DNA of 64,000 nucleotides from Hyaloperonospora brassicae (Eukaryota; Oomycota; Peronosporomycetes; Peronosporales; Peronosporaceae), in the NCBI GenBank assembly GCA_947650285.1, contig CANTFL010000851.1:62001-126000 (forward strand), given 5' to 3'. Under the pieces are notes generated by a model. The model ran no database searches. It was not told the origin of the DNA and worked only from the letters and a program-made list of their open reading frames with translations. Shown here in pieces: positions 13,901-27,400 of this stretch. The first letter of the stretch is position 1. Every line of letters begins with the position of its first letter. The translations under genes and the position numbers were made by a program.

Positions 13901-14870
13901 TGATTAAGTAGAATAGTGTGTTATGCCTCAAGGCGATGTGTAATTATGGAGAATATATGGGTGATAAGATGCTTAGTCCAAAGTCAAGATCGTAGACCTT
14001 TGTCCGCGATGTGCAATCTGCGTAATCCATGGCTTGCATATTAGATTATATTTGTAAATTCAATAATCTTAACTTTAAATATTTACGAGGATTAGTAAGA
14101 TGGTAAGTCTTAGATAAGTCGTGTCAATGATATCCAAAGCAATGGCGGTCAAGTTTTCAGCAAAACGTGTTATCCACTTTGAAAAAGCGATCGAATTATG
14201 CTATGATGCACCCAATCCTTATCTTTGGAGCTCTTGTATATGGTGGGCCATAAAAAACCATATTGGAGAAGTATAATACGTTGTAGCAATACCACATAGG
14301 GCATTTGCATAGTGATACTTCAATCTGATTAGTAAATATAACGGGTATTCAATTTATATAATAACAGCCACGTATCAAATTTTATTCGGGTGGGATCGAT
14401 TTGGTCTCCCGAAGTTCCATCGAACCTACGTTATGCTTGAGTTGCGCGTTTGGTTGTATGGTCATGCGCGTTATAGAAACTCATGCACAAACCTTAGTTG
14501 TATTTGGCCAATTGAACCCTTATTCGCTTCGATAGAAAGTTATGAGGAATCAAGTGATTGAAAGGAAGGCAAATCAAGTATCAACATTAATCTATCGTAT
14601 TCAATGTTGATACTGGATCCACTTGACTTCAAAACGGCAGCCTATATAAGATCAGAGTATCCCATATCGATAATTTCTCCAAGAACCAGAGCGATCGAAT
14701 AAATATTTCGCTCGATCATTCAATTAATCCATATATTCACCTATCAGATTAAAAATCGTTTCTGGCATCCAAGACAAGTACAACGCGCCCTACCGACGGT
14801 CACACAAGGTGCAGAGAGACAGAAAGCACGTCACCGGAGTATTTGTCTTAAAATGCGGTCGCCTGGGCGC
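10980..14870. other. Left palindrome arm, inner part
   Basis: AT-rich DNA between the TIR element and the spacer, mirrored at 19,109-22,999. The longest frame, 132 codons at 11,089-11,487 on the minus strand, shows no recognisable family, and an opposing frame of 79 codons overlaps it. A mirrored frame in the other arm is a consequence of the duplication and is no evidence of selection. No RNA gene was recognised. Confidence 0.55.
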
Positions 14871-17500
14871 AAGTGTAGAGCTAAGGTGATAATTTACTGT
14901 CTATTACCACCCCGTCACAATATTTTACCCCAATACCGATAATATCGGACATTTATGCGTTGATTATTCGAATTTAATTTGCATGGTATTTAAAATGTAC
15001 AAAAGCTACCACGAAAACAAATGGTTCGGTCAAATATCAAGTCGACATGAATAAGCGTCCTCCAATCCTGGTCAAATGATATCTTACATATTTGATACTG
15101 ACCTAGGAGCATGCGTACTTGTTTTGGAGCTATACAGTAATTTTTTTGGTTGACCGACGGCGCTTCCTGGGTCAGAAAAGAGTCGCCGGAAAAAATTGCT
15201 TACGGTATAGTAATTATAAAAATTTATTTGTGTTTTGTTGCAATGATATCTGAATTCGATAAACTCCTATATTATTAAGTAGTAGCAAATCACGTGGTTA
15301 GGATAGCATTATATAATCATCAGAAGGCTATTACCACGCCATATCCATCTTTACAAATCAATACTATTTGCTGATGCATGTCTTGGCCAATTGAGCAATG
15401 ATAGTCTGAGAATGAAATTGAATATGATATCCAAACCTGTCTGTTGAGATTTGGCACTTAATGATTACCGTAAGATGACAAGGAGGTTACAATCATACAT
15501 TTTGCAGTGTATTGAATGCGTTGGTTGCTAGAATGACTGTCATCTTCGGAAGAGGGAAACGTGCTTAATTTTTTTAGCCAACGATCCTCTACTGACTTAC
15601 ATCAAACAATTTAGCACGACTCTTACAATTATTTCGATCTTGACGGGATGTGCATTTAAAAACTTCTAATTTCATGAAGATAAGGGCAATAAATCTAGTA
15701 CAACGGGTATTGGAAACAAACTTTGTCAAGCGATCTGGCATTTCTTTTTATCAAAGACGTTGGACGTCAAAGTCAAGACTTTATTTAGCTGTTGTAAGGT
15801 CGGTACATACTATAATACTCGAATCTGAACTTAGGCCACTACATTCAGCAGCGTATCGGTCTGATTTTGGCGAGTAATTCTTTCCTGTATTTTTAGTATG
15901 TGGAAAGCGGTTACGCACTTTGTTCACGAATGCGAGGTAAATCTGTCCTGAAAAATTGTTTCCTCTCGTCTCAATGAAGTAAGGTAAACTAAATAGTTTG
16001 AGCATGTCTAAATTATAAGGATTTCTGGTCCGCTTCTTTGTTCGCCGAATCTAGTAACTCCAATCTCAGCCGAAACCATTAGATATTGACTGAAACAATT
16101 TGGGCTCATGAATAATCACCGTTGTTAGGTGTGCTCGTCAATCAGTATAATATAATTTTTAATTTTATAGATATCGGATGTGCAGGGCTTAAGCATGTAA
16201 AATGAATTACTGTCAATTATTAAAAAAACTCAGCTTTTACCTACACGCTGCCCGGGGCGACATACACTTATTAGTATAGTCGAAACCTGATCACCTATTT
16301 ACGACTTGATATGAAATAGGTTGTAAATATTTAGCGCGGATGCACACGACTGGGCTTTTACGTCCAAGTTTGATTCTGCAAATATGACATTCAATTCTTC
16401 GTCGACGATGCCTCGGAATCCTATTACGTCACCCTCGACTCACTTGAATTTGTAAATTGAATCTTTCTAGTTTTCGGGTTGGCCTATTAATGTGAATTTG
16501 CCCACACAAAAACAGGATTGCAGCTGTATCATTATACCCATCCATAAAGCACCCGCTACTATCATTTTTATGGCCTTTTGAGAATTTGATGGTGACGCAA
16601 AGCTACTTTTTACCTTTAAGCAGCGAGTTTATTCTAGATATACATATTGACAAAGGCACCTTGTTTCTCTTAATGCCTTTAACACGCTGATAAATGGGGA
16701 TACTACAACAGAATAAATTATTTTACAGAAAATATTAAATTCGAGATCACTTAAACTTGGCAGCCTAAATGCGTAACATAGCAATTATTACCTCTAAATT
16801 AGCATGTTTAAATTTGATGATTAAATTTATGGTCGTAAGTAGGTCCTCAAGTGCTAACAGGTGTAACGAGGCTACCTTTTCTTGATGTGCCAAAATAAAA
16901 GCCTATTTTATTCACATATCGGCCGCCAGCGTTTATTATCATCATTTAGCCTAAATTTGCAAAGAGATCAGTTGATAACAGGTTCGTTGCGATAATTGGT
17001 AGAGTAAATACGTATCATAGATAGTCAAATGCATATAATACCATCAAAAGAGTGTAAGTCATAGGAAGCACCATAGGTGCCATACAAAAACGATGTAGTA
17101 GTATAGATATTTTTCTTAAATTTCCGTTGTTGTTTAAGGAAATGATGTCAATACAGATCTTATTCAGGTTCTGACTTGCATTGTCGATTACTTGTAACGC
17201 GTTTCCAGATCTTCAAAGATTTATTCCGTTGCAGTTTAAACAAATGCGAAAAATTTCAATATCTACGCATTTTAAAGATATATCTTTTGGATCGTGGGTT
17301 TTGTATATTGCCTACTTACGAAACTTTTTAGTGTCGATAAATTTACTCGCTGATACCTTCATTTAACAATGAGGTACCACCGTTATGATGTACTCTGATC
17401 ACCACTTAACAATACAGTTACAGAACTATAACCGACCACGTTTCTTGAATTTGTTAATAGTTCAAAATTAGAGATCAGATTTAATAAAAATTCAATCAAT
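14871..17500. other. Palindrome spacer, AT-rich part
   Basis: This stretch occurs once, between the arms. Frames are at most 75 codons, without motifs. There are no obvious terminal repeats and no recognisable transposon remnants. Confidence 0.5.
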
Positions 17501-17509
17501 AGTCATATG

Positions 17510-18570
17510 GTAAAATGCTCTCGAAGTCAAATAGATACAGACGTCGGCAAGTTAAAAGAGAAATGGGTCCATTTTCCGGGAGTGGGTGTCCGAAGGAGAA
17601 GAGGTCTCGAAACAGGTTGCGCCGTACATGGGAGAGGGGCCTGAAGGACCAAACAAGGGGAAGACCGTTGCAAAAGTACCAGCTAAGTGGTAATGACAAT
17701 GTACGACCATGTCCGTCATTATAAGACCTATGTTTCTAAATGGTGGAACCGGTCCATCATCGGTTGACCTGGGTGTTTTACAATAGACCCGGTCCGTCCT
17801 CAGTCGACCCGGGTGTATTATTGATATACCCGGTCCTATCATGGCGGATCAGGTACCTGACTGTGAAACCAGGGATCCTTGCTGGTAGACGCGATCCCTC
17901 AAGGCCCGGCTACTTCTGACCAGCCCTATGCAGAGTCAGTGCACCGATAAAGGTTATATCGAAGAAGTTTAGGCATAGATTTATATAAATTACTACTTAA
18001 TATGCGATCTACGTGGCACGTCGTCGTTTTGCCTAAAGAGATAACTCGTTAAGCCTGCTTAAATGTTCCAGGGAAGGGATACAATTTGTTGTCGCCTATT
18101 AGAGAAAGTTGCGTGGCGAGACTATCCGCAAGTAGAACTTCACGAAGTATTTATCCTGTGGGTTGATAGAGTAGCACCGCCCTTAAGATCTGCTATCTAA
18201 AGTGACCTCCAAAATTAGCGGTTAGAGAGTAAGGTAAAGCTAGGGGGTTAACACGCCTGTGATAACACAAAAGACCAGAAGCGACAAGCTTCCTAAAATG
18301 TTGGGTTATAAGCCCGTTCTAGACATAGTCGATCGAGTGTCCACCCACTGGCCCTCCGAATGAAGCATATGCACTTGGGGACCAAGGTTTCCACCAGACA
18401 AGGCGAAGACATTATACTCTTCCTCCGAGTAAACCGAAGAGGTCAAACCGTCCATCCGACGGGTACACAAGGTGTGTAATGGTCCATTAACAGCATCGGA
18501 ATACTTTCCTTTCCGTAACAGTCGGCAGTCCGGCAAAGATAGTGTTTTGGAGGCCCATCCCGTCATTTAG
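17510..18570 (-). pseudogene. GC-richer island in spacer, possible copia remnant
   Basis: This kilobase is visibly richer in G+C than the DNA around it. On the minus strand, the 18,306-18,566 frame contains YNVFALSGGNL, reminiscent of the GYVFxLxGG motif of Ty1/copia RNase H, preceded by a YSDA-like motif. A frame around 17,650-17,720 reads CHYHLAG, vaguely like a gag zinc knuckle. If both are right, their order is not that of one intact element. The identification is weak; what is clear is a base-composition change and decayed coding-like DNA. Confidence 0.3.
17741..17855. repeat. Imperfect tandem repeat, about 42-bp unit
   Basis: About two and a half units, each with a CCGGTCC motif followed by GTTGACC or GTCGACC and GGGTGT, run in tandem inside the GC-richer island. 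Units differ by several substitutions. Function unknown; this could be part of an LTR or a minisatellite. Confidence 0.55.
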
Positions 18571-19108
18571 AGTCCCCACATTACCACAGGTCGATCAATG
18601 CATGACTCTTTATTGTCTCTTGAATGATGATCCGATTAATTCAATCACACTTATTGTGTTAAATAGATGATCTTTTTCTCGAATTGAATGGTCCTATATA
18701 TATAAGTGTGCTTCTCTATACCTTTTTAGGAGCGGAGAAGATTATTCATTTGTCCAGGCGTGATATCGATGAATGCGAACAAATGTAAAAATTATTTTAC
18801 GCCTGAGATTTTGTCTTACTGATAGACGCTAGCAAAGAAAAAACAATGACATATATGAGATGAACCGATTTGGAATATTAATCGAATTAACTAATCTTAA
18901 AATTATAGCCTTAGAAATGTGAGAGAAGATGAATATACTCGCATTCACCTGTAGTTGCGTGACAACCCCGCCTGGATCGCATATAGCAGATCGAACCTAC
19001 GGCTCGCTTGTACTGCCCTGAAGCGGTTTTAATCATTAGTTACACCGCGTTTTCGGCGAACCATTATATATTTGATATTAATATGTATACGCAATGCGAA
19101 TACCCCAC
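18571..19108. other. Palindrome spacer, right end
   Basis: AT-rich single-copy sequence between the GC-richer island and the right arm. Nothing recognisable was found. Confidence 0.5.
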
Positions 19109-22100
19109 TGGAACCCAGGCGACCGCATTTTAAGACAAATACTCCGATGACGTGCTTTCTGTCTCTCTGCACCTTGTGTGACCGTCGTTAGGGCGCGTTG
19201 TACTTGTCTTGGATGCCAGAAACGATTTTTAATCTGATAGGTGAATATATGGATTAATTGAATGATCGAGCGAAATATTTATTCGATCGCTCTGGTTCTT
19301 GGAGAAATTATCGATATGGGATACTCTGATCTTATATAGGCTGCCGTTTTGAAGTCAAGTGGATCCAGTATCAACATTGAATACGATAGATTAATGTTGA
19401 TACTTGATTTGCCTTCCTTACAATCACTTGATTCCTCATAACTTTCTATCGAAGCGAATAAGGGTTCAATTGGCCAAATACAACTAAGGTTTGTGCATGA
19501 GTTTCTATAACGCGCATGACCATACAACCAAACGCGCAACTCAAGCATAACGTAGGTTCGATGGAACTTCGGGAGACCAAATCGATCCCACCCGAATAAA
19601 ATTTGATACGTGGCTGTTATTATATAAATTGAATACCCGTTATATTTACTAATCAGATTGAAGTATCACTATGCAAATGCCCTATGTGGTATTGCTACAA
19701 CGTATTATACTTCTCCAATATGGTTTTTTATGGCCCACCATATACAAGAGCTCCAAAGATAAGGATTGGGTGCATCATAGCATAATTCGATCGCTTTTTC
19801 AAAGTGGATAACACGTTTTGCTGAAAACTTGACCGCCATTGCTTTGGATATCATTGACACGACTTATCTAAGACTTACCATCTTACTAATCCTCGTAAAT
19901 ATTTAAAGTTAAGATTATTGAATTTACAAATATAATCTAATATGCAAGCCATGGATTACGCAGATTGCACATCGCGGACAAAGGTCTACGATCTTGACTT
20001 TGGACTAAGCATCTTATCAACCATATATTCTCCATAATTACACATCGCCTTGAGGCATAACACACTATTCTACTTAATCATTGAACCCTAAAATTCGAAA
20101 AATTCTAAGTCCTCCTGTCTCCACCAATCACCGCCGCTTGAAAATTAGCCGAAACTCCGTCGTGTTTTTGCCATATGTCCTATTTGTGTACCACACTTCT
20201 CCGATATATATGCTCCTATAGCTTATTCTAATATAGCATATATGCAATTATTCTCAATGACATATCAAATCACAATAAGTATGACACAAAATATCAACTA
20301 TTAAGCTGGAGAACATCTTTCTGCTATAGTGGAAGCAGAACAATAATTACATGAAAAAGTAATAAGTATATCCCTACAACTTGAGAAGGGTCAGACGCTA
20401 GACGTTTGGCGTGACCAGGTTAAATGGCCGACTTATTACATCTATTATTGCACCCAAAAGTCGTATTAATTATATGTATAAGAGGTCAAATAAAGAACAG
20501 TTCAGGAACCATACGGTCCTAGAACGACAAGAGTGAAGATATAGTCAAGTTCTCAATTTTTACCTTGATATAAGCTTTAACCATGTCATAGGCTTAGCGA
20601 GCACCATACTTGACTTCTCGATAGTATATATCGAGAATCGGAGTTGCCAAGACACACTGTCCCGGTCTTAACGATTTCGCTACCCATGAAATCTGCAAGA
20701 AGACGCAATCGATCTGGGGCGCTTCAAATATTGAAGAAAACGTAAATCCTATACTTGATAGGAGCTCTGATCGGCTTAAGTATATAACCGGTCTTCTAGC
20801 CAAATATTTGCCGCGGAATCGCTGCATGCACAATACGCCGTAGAGTATAATCAGCTGGAGGGCTTCTAAGCTTTAATGCTGCACACAGGTCAATTACAAA
20901 ACACTAGATTACAGATCAGGCATTTTCACTGATTTTGTCATAGCCCCCTCACGTTATGTGAGAGTGAGATTAACCGATAAGCTGACGTATAAATTCTATT
21001 CATCCTCACAAAACATGCATGGCGCTTACCGCCGTAAGTAGTGCACAGGACGTCTAATAGCTCGCGGCCACAATAAAAGATGAACTAATCGGCTCAACAG
21101 TCGTCATGTTTTGATCACTCCTACTGAATTCCATTAAAATGAAGAAACAAAGGCTCGAGATATTAGACGGCATAAAATTTGCAAATTGACAGGCAGTTGA
21201 ACCCCCTAAGTTTATAAGCCGACGCATAGGCCTAATGGATGTCTTTTCTTACAGAAAATTAGCACTGCAAAGCTAATTAAAGTATATAATTGTTGTTTCA
21301 AGTTTGATGTCTTCGCACGGAAGAGGAGTTAGTATAACGCAACACTAATTTACCTCAATAAGATATTACATACGTGGCATCATGTATCAATACACGCTAG
21401 AATGTCGTGAATAAATATTTATGGGTGCTCTATAAGACTTCGATAACATGTAAAATAGGTAAATAGATGATGAAAAGCAAAATGGGAGCGATAAAAGGCA
21501 CAAATCGAGCTACATTGGCCCCTAGTATTCGTCATCGAGCGGTGAGGTAGACTTCGAGAAGCGTGTGCCGTTATGTTTGTGCAAGTCGGCACCATTATAT
21601 ATCTTAGGGACGCGAAGCTGAAGCGGATATGTTGCGCAAAGGCCTAAATATCTGATTCAAGCCGCTGAGCTTGTTGCACCAGCGTTTATATACGACTTCA
21701 GGATGAATCTATATAAAAATATGAAGCGATGAAAAGTCATTAGATCAGGCCGTGAGCAGCGATTAGAGTACCTTGTATTTTATTGAAAAAAAACAATTGT
21801 GCGCCGAGCCAGGCATGCCACAGTAATGGAAAATATTAAATTTGTCGCACACGTTATTATAAGGTAAAGTAGTCATCCCACTCTACGTGTCTCATTAGAA
21901 ATAGTGATAAGAACGCGACGTCGGCTTTTTTCGCGTAGCTATTGGGACTACTGGGAGGTCTTATATTAATCTCGTATTCAGGAATGAGGATTGAGCGTGT
22001 GTATCGATTGATGCTATATCATTTTTAATCTTTAAGCATAGAACATAAGAGTAGATAGTTGTAAATTGAGCTGCGCGACATTCATTACGATGGTCGGAAA

Positions 22101-22999
22101 ACCGAATAGCGATCGAATTAGCTCAGTAAATATCTCATCGTAGAGAGGTTACAGTCAATCTAAAAGTTGCATTATGCTAATCTTTTTTCTGACTATATTA
22201 TCATTTACTGTATACAGGAACAGCGCGGTGTTTCTCACACTACATGGTATAATAAGCCAAGTGTTGTACGCAGCGTCTATATTGTAAATTTAAAGCTCTT
22301 TGTCGCGCCAACGCAATTATATAGCCGATATCAAAAAGTGCTGATGTGAGCACATTCTGCCATTTGCCCAGACTTGCCGTGTCACAGAGTAAAAATGTTT
22401 AGTATCTCTTTAATGTAGAACCTTATCGACACCTTCTGTAGTTTTTGATTCAAATTTAAGCTTTATGATACGGCTCAACTAAATTTAAATCTTGCTATGT
22501 GTTCGGGATCAAGGTCTAATAACTAAGTCGTATCTTATCACAGCAATCTCATACAGTTTCGTCCATCTCGTCTGCATATTTATATATTTTTCGTCTAATC
22601 TTTTGATCATCAGAGCCGACCCGAGATCTCAATATTCGATCTTCTTATTTTGTGCTACTTGTAATCGTACTTTTTTCTTATACGCACTTCCGCAAACCAA
22701 GCCAAACATCTCAAAGTATGTCTCAACGATCTTGGCTAACAAGTTGATAGTCGGTCTTTTATGTCCTGCGACACATATAGCTTTAGTCGTCAAAGAGCTA
22801 GCGATATATTGCCCGCAGATTTTTGAAATGTTTTTTGCAAAATTTGAAGGGGTTAAGTCTGAAATCACATACTTAATATTAGCTAACTAATCATAAACCC
22901 ACTCAAGTGACATGATACTCTTACAATCTGTACTATTTAACCCTAGATCGCCTATTTAAGCCGTGTTTGACTCTACGGCCCAAAAAATAGGAGATTAAT
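19109..22999. other. Right palindrome arm, inner part
   Basis: Reverse-complement copy of 10,980-14,870. The frames at 20,594-20,833 (minus), 22,167-22,349 (plus) and 22,492-22,890 (plus) are mirror images of those in the left arm. No independent gene evidence. Confidence 0.6.
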
Positions 23000-24482
23000 A
23001 GGTACCCACCCACCCTTTGATACGTACACATACCCCTGAAATTGAGGCCCCTCTTTAAGTGCCGTGGCCTTCCTAACTAAATACTGCACACTTATACCAA
23101 CCAAATGCCATGTAAATATTCTTTGCTTCGTACACCCCCCCACGTTTTACAGAACTCTTTTGTATCAGCACACAGCCTTGCGTATGAAATCCGCTCTCAT
23201 TATCCGGTACATCCCGCTATAAGTACTTCTAACATTAACTTTTCCCTATTTTAACATCGGCCGGAACACCGTCAACGAAGCCTGAGATACGAGCAGAAAT
23301 TTAGCCGTACGGCCGCGTGAGCTCCCGCGGCGAGAAGCAAAAAGGCGCGGCACGTGACCTGCGCGTTTCTATCCTCATTATCGTACCAGCCATCGGTCTC
23401 GTTGTGGTGCTGTACGAGTTCCTCTATTTACTTGAGTATACTGCCTGCACGACCGCAGGAGATCGTCTCATTGCTTTGCCGTGTGGCGTATGTGCACGGA
23501 CGACATCGCACCAGCTGTCACTCCTCTGTCGCATCCACTTGAAGCTACTCGGTAGATTGGAAATGGATGTCGCACGATCGTTCTGATGGCCAATTACCGC
23601 GACTCGATTAAGTGAGCAGGTGCCATATGTACAAATAGAAGTATTTTGTCGTTATAAATCAACCATTGGATGATTATTGCTGACTTTTTGTGGATGTAAA
23701 ATGTGTCTTTGACCTACTCAGGTGCTCGGGTTCAATGCGGTAGATCTTTGATAATGCATAGGCGCTAAACAATCGCAAATCATCATTTGTGATCAGATTA
23801 ATCATGCAAGGAAGAGAGCTCGTGCGCTGACGTGTTTTGTAAGCTCGTTGGGGAAGACAACTGTCACCGCGCACAACTTGTGTCGTCTTAGATCGACGCT
23901 ATATTGCGACGGTTTGTCATTAACGAGGCGTCTGATAGTTATTCTTTTGGAGAGGCTGTTGAATCACTTGCTCCTGCTGATGGATTTGTGTTTGATTGGA
24001 TGTGGTGTAGAGGCTTACTGATGCGCGGTACGAGACGGAGAGGTCATCAAAGACGAGCATTTCTGCCTGACGAGTGCCTAAAACATGATTATTATGCGCA
24101 ATTGAGGCGAGAATATCATCGCGCAGTGGGGATTGATCGAGAATCCGAATGCCATCATTGAGGTCCAATCAATGCCAACTGAACATTTAAGTGATCACGG
24201 TTTGTATGACCAGCTATAGGAATATTTTGAATAAAGAAATAGGGTAATATTGGCAGTACTTATAGCGGGGTGTACCGGATAATGAGAGCGGATTTCATAC
24301 GCAAGGCTGTGTGCTGATACAAAAGAGTTCTGTAAAACGGAGGTGTGTGTACGAAGCAAAGAATATTTACATGGCATTTGGTTGGTATAAGTGTGCAGAA
24401 CCTAGTTAGGAAGGCCACTGCACTTAAACAGGGGCCTCAATTTTAGGAAAATGTGTACGTATCAAAGGGTGGGTGGGTACCT
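23000..24482. mobile_element. 1.48-kb TIR element, right-arm copy
   Basis: Inverted copy of the element at 9,498-10,979, with the same terminal repeats of about 230 bp. Its inner flank carries ATTAAT (22,994-22,999), but its outer flank reads ATACATTCC and is unlike the outer flank of the left copy. This copy therefore lacks a matching target duplication and marks the exact end of the palindrome. Confidence 0.8.
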
Positions 24483-27400
24483 ATACATTCCATAAACTTA
24501 ATATCATATTAATTTTTTTAAACATTGTACACTGTGATACACATTACATGATTCATCGAATATGTACTTCATTTTCATAATAGTCTATGAACTTTTATAC
24601 TTTATTATATATACATGTTTTTAAATTCCTATGATTCATAGTTCAATATAGATGATAAAATCTAGTTTGTGGCGTTGGTTAGACAAATTCCCTTGGCCTT
24701 TAAACATTAACGTTGAAGTATCGTCTCACACGGCGTTTACAACATCTTCTTGCCAAATTCCATGTTTGACGATCAATCCATTTATTCGTACAAATTTTAC
24801 ATCCCTGTCTTCAAATGCTTATGTAACCGTCTTAATAGGTGTATGAAAATACCCGTCCTGTCTTCTATTTTAGCTCTCTTAATAGTCCCGCAGATTACTT
24901 GCAAGCAAATCGCCCATTTCTTGAGGCACCTCGAAGGTTAAGTTGTAATAATTTCGTATAAGTTGGCACAAGAAAGTTTACGAATTTGAACAGCCAAGAC
25001 ATCATTCAAATGTCAATAAACCCATGCTATAAATCATAATCATATTAATTTCATTTTACCAATTAAATGTTCCACGTACCAATCGTAGTATGTGAAACAT
25101 ATGTTGGACTAATTAAAGCCCGTCACCAATATCTCAAAGGTTCATATTGAGTCCAATGTACTTAAACACTTATCAATCTTAGAAATATAATCAGTCGTAA
25201 GTGCTAGCGATATTTTTATACGCATTCAAATTCTTTCTAATTTTGAGAGTACAGAAATCAACAACGTCTTTTGCAAAATTTACTCGGCCACATACCTATA
25301 AAATGATGTCACGAGCTCAAAAACGGAGTAATCGCCTGCGCAAGAGTCGACACATCCGTGTACAAGTTGAAAATATATTGAATGAAGCCTTAGCGATCAT
25401 GATTGTGTCATAGTTCCACAGAAACCTCCGTCCTGCAAAATAGTTGAGTGCAGAGATGACTCGATATAATCAATGTTACGGATGTCAACCTCCGCTTTAT
25501 AAAATTGAAACCATGCAGTAAGGAAAAATACCTATGAGCAAATAGTCAAATTCGGTCAAAAACGCGGCCATCATAAATCTTCGTATGATATTACGAATAA
25601 CAGAAATAAATTAATGACGTCGAAATACAGGTTTCTTTATTGCTACCAGATTCGTACTTCTACCAGTCTAAAAACCACGTACGCGTAGTTTCATCCGCGA
25701 GCATTTCAGACGACCGATACCTTTTTATATACCTCAAAAAAGGATTAAGTTGTCGGCTCCAAAATCTGAACCTCAACGACGGTAAAATAAATGTGGCAGC
25801 GGTATCTTTTTTTGCGCGTCGGCTGGCGTGCCGAACAGATGGTGCAAAGCTAAAAACCAGTGGCATCAAACAAACAAAATGCACAGTCGCACAGGAATGT
25901 ACTTTTTTAAAAAGTGATACGTTTTGTATGCATACTCGCCTATTTTAACACGGATGACATTAAGCGCAAGACCCCTGTCTTGGGTTGTGTCTTGTGCAGC
26001 GCCAATTTTGTAAGACATTTGTGCACACATACTGATGACAGAAAAAATTGGTTACCTAAAATATCTTTAAACCCACTTTTTCTCATGCTCAAACTTTTAT
26101 TAGTTCGGTAAAATCCAAGACTCGATTAAATTGATCACTTATAAGTACAACCAAGAGATCAGATGGATGAAATTACATCTTTTGAAGGATCGAAATGTTA
26201 TAAAAAATAGCACATACGCATCTTTAGCATATTCCACATCGATCAAACAAAGAGCTTATGAAAAAGCTAAATCTCAAAGTTGCGATGCTACGTCTTTATA
26301 TAACGGAGCGCAAGGAGGCTGCAAAGTGAAAGGAGCTATTGGTGAAGCTACTTATATAAATAATAGCACATGATCTAACCACTCCTGATACAATAAAAAG
26401 TCTTCCGATGCACAGAGGTAGGCGTCTGGCTTGGCAAGGAGATTATTTATCGAAGAGACGATGTATATTATTATGAAGCCAAGAAAATTCGTTGTTAAGG
26501 TAACCAAACAAGACCATATCATACAAAAGCGGCGATACGAAATATTGTGTGCAAGGGAAGCTATTTCGATTGATGCGACCCCTCAATTGGAGTGCCAAGC
26601 TTGTATTTTTAAGCTGTGTACATTAAATACCAACTAGAGACCTTGATTGATTTTACAACGCGATAAACGACTTTCATCAATTCAGCTAAATTGCTTAATG
26701 TCTAAAGATGTTAATACGTCAATTAACGAAGATAATTCAAAGTATTCCACATCCGCGTAAAGATAAATTACTACACCTTTAATCAATGCACTAAGATGAA
26801 CGACCAGTTCAGTGAGAGAATTTAACCAGTTCGTCGATTTTATCAAGTATTGTAAATGAAATTATTTTGAGTATAAATATTATACCTTATCAAAGCCATT
26901 TTGGCGGCTAATTACAATCACATCGGATCAGGTTTATCACATTATTTTGAAAAAACAGTCACATTTATCCTAATGTTTTGAGGCAGTGGTTAATATACGA
27001 ATAGACGGATGCCGCTTCTAGCATATCATTTTAACTAGCATTTCTGTAATGTCGATCGTTATTCTACGCTTATGATGCTTCTATATATTTCTTAAATAGG
27101 AGGTTGTGCATCGTATTCTGGACTGTGGCGACCACATGCGGGCAACAAACAAACCCGGATGCAGCGTTAAAGTTGACTCATTCTCCTCTAGCTTGATCCT
27201 TACCGATAAGCTTGTAAATTTAAATCAGAGGAGAGTGTGTATATCAGTACCCTAAAAGCCCTGAACTGCATATCTGGAATTTTAATATTAGCGCTGCGGT
27301 ATGCATAGCACAAAATCTCAACGGCTGTCTATTTGGACAGCGCTGGGTCTTCCTTCTTTTATTTAAAGCTGTGATACTTTGGGGACAATTATTTTGAGAA

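Larger units (their letters stand above)
9498..24482. repeat. Giant inverted repeat (palindrome with spacer)
   Basis: The left arm (9,498 to about 14,870) is repeated as reverse complement at about 19,109-24,482. Paired positions sum to about 33,980 along the whole arm. By eye the arms differ at only a handful of places (for example one base each near 9,508, 9,690, 14,561 and 14,834), so they are well above 99% alike. Homology stops on the inside just after CGCCTGGG and on the outside exactly at the ends of the TIR elements. The spacer is about 4.24 kb. Such identity implies recent duplication or continuing gene conversion. Confidence 0.95.

Noticed and set aside
9498..24482. The whole palindrome as one huge TIR transposon
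   Set aside because: The outer flanks (ATTAAT on the left, ATACAT on the right) do not form a target duplication, while the left 1.48-kb element has its own pair.
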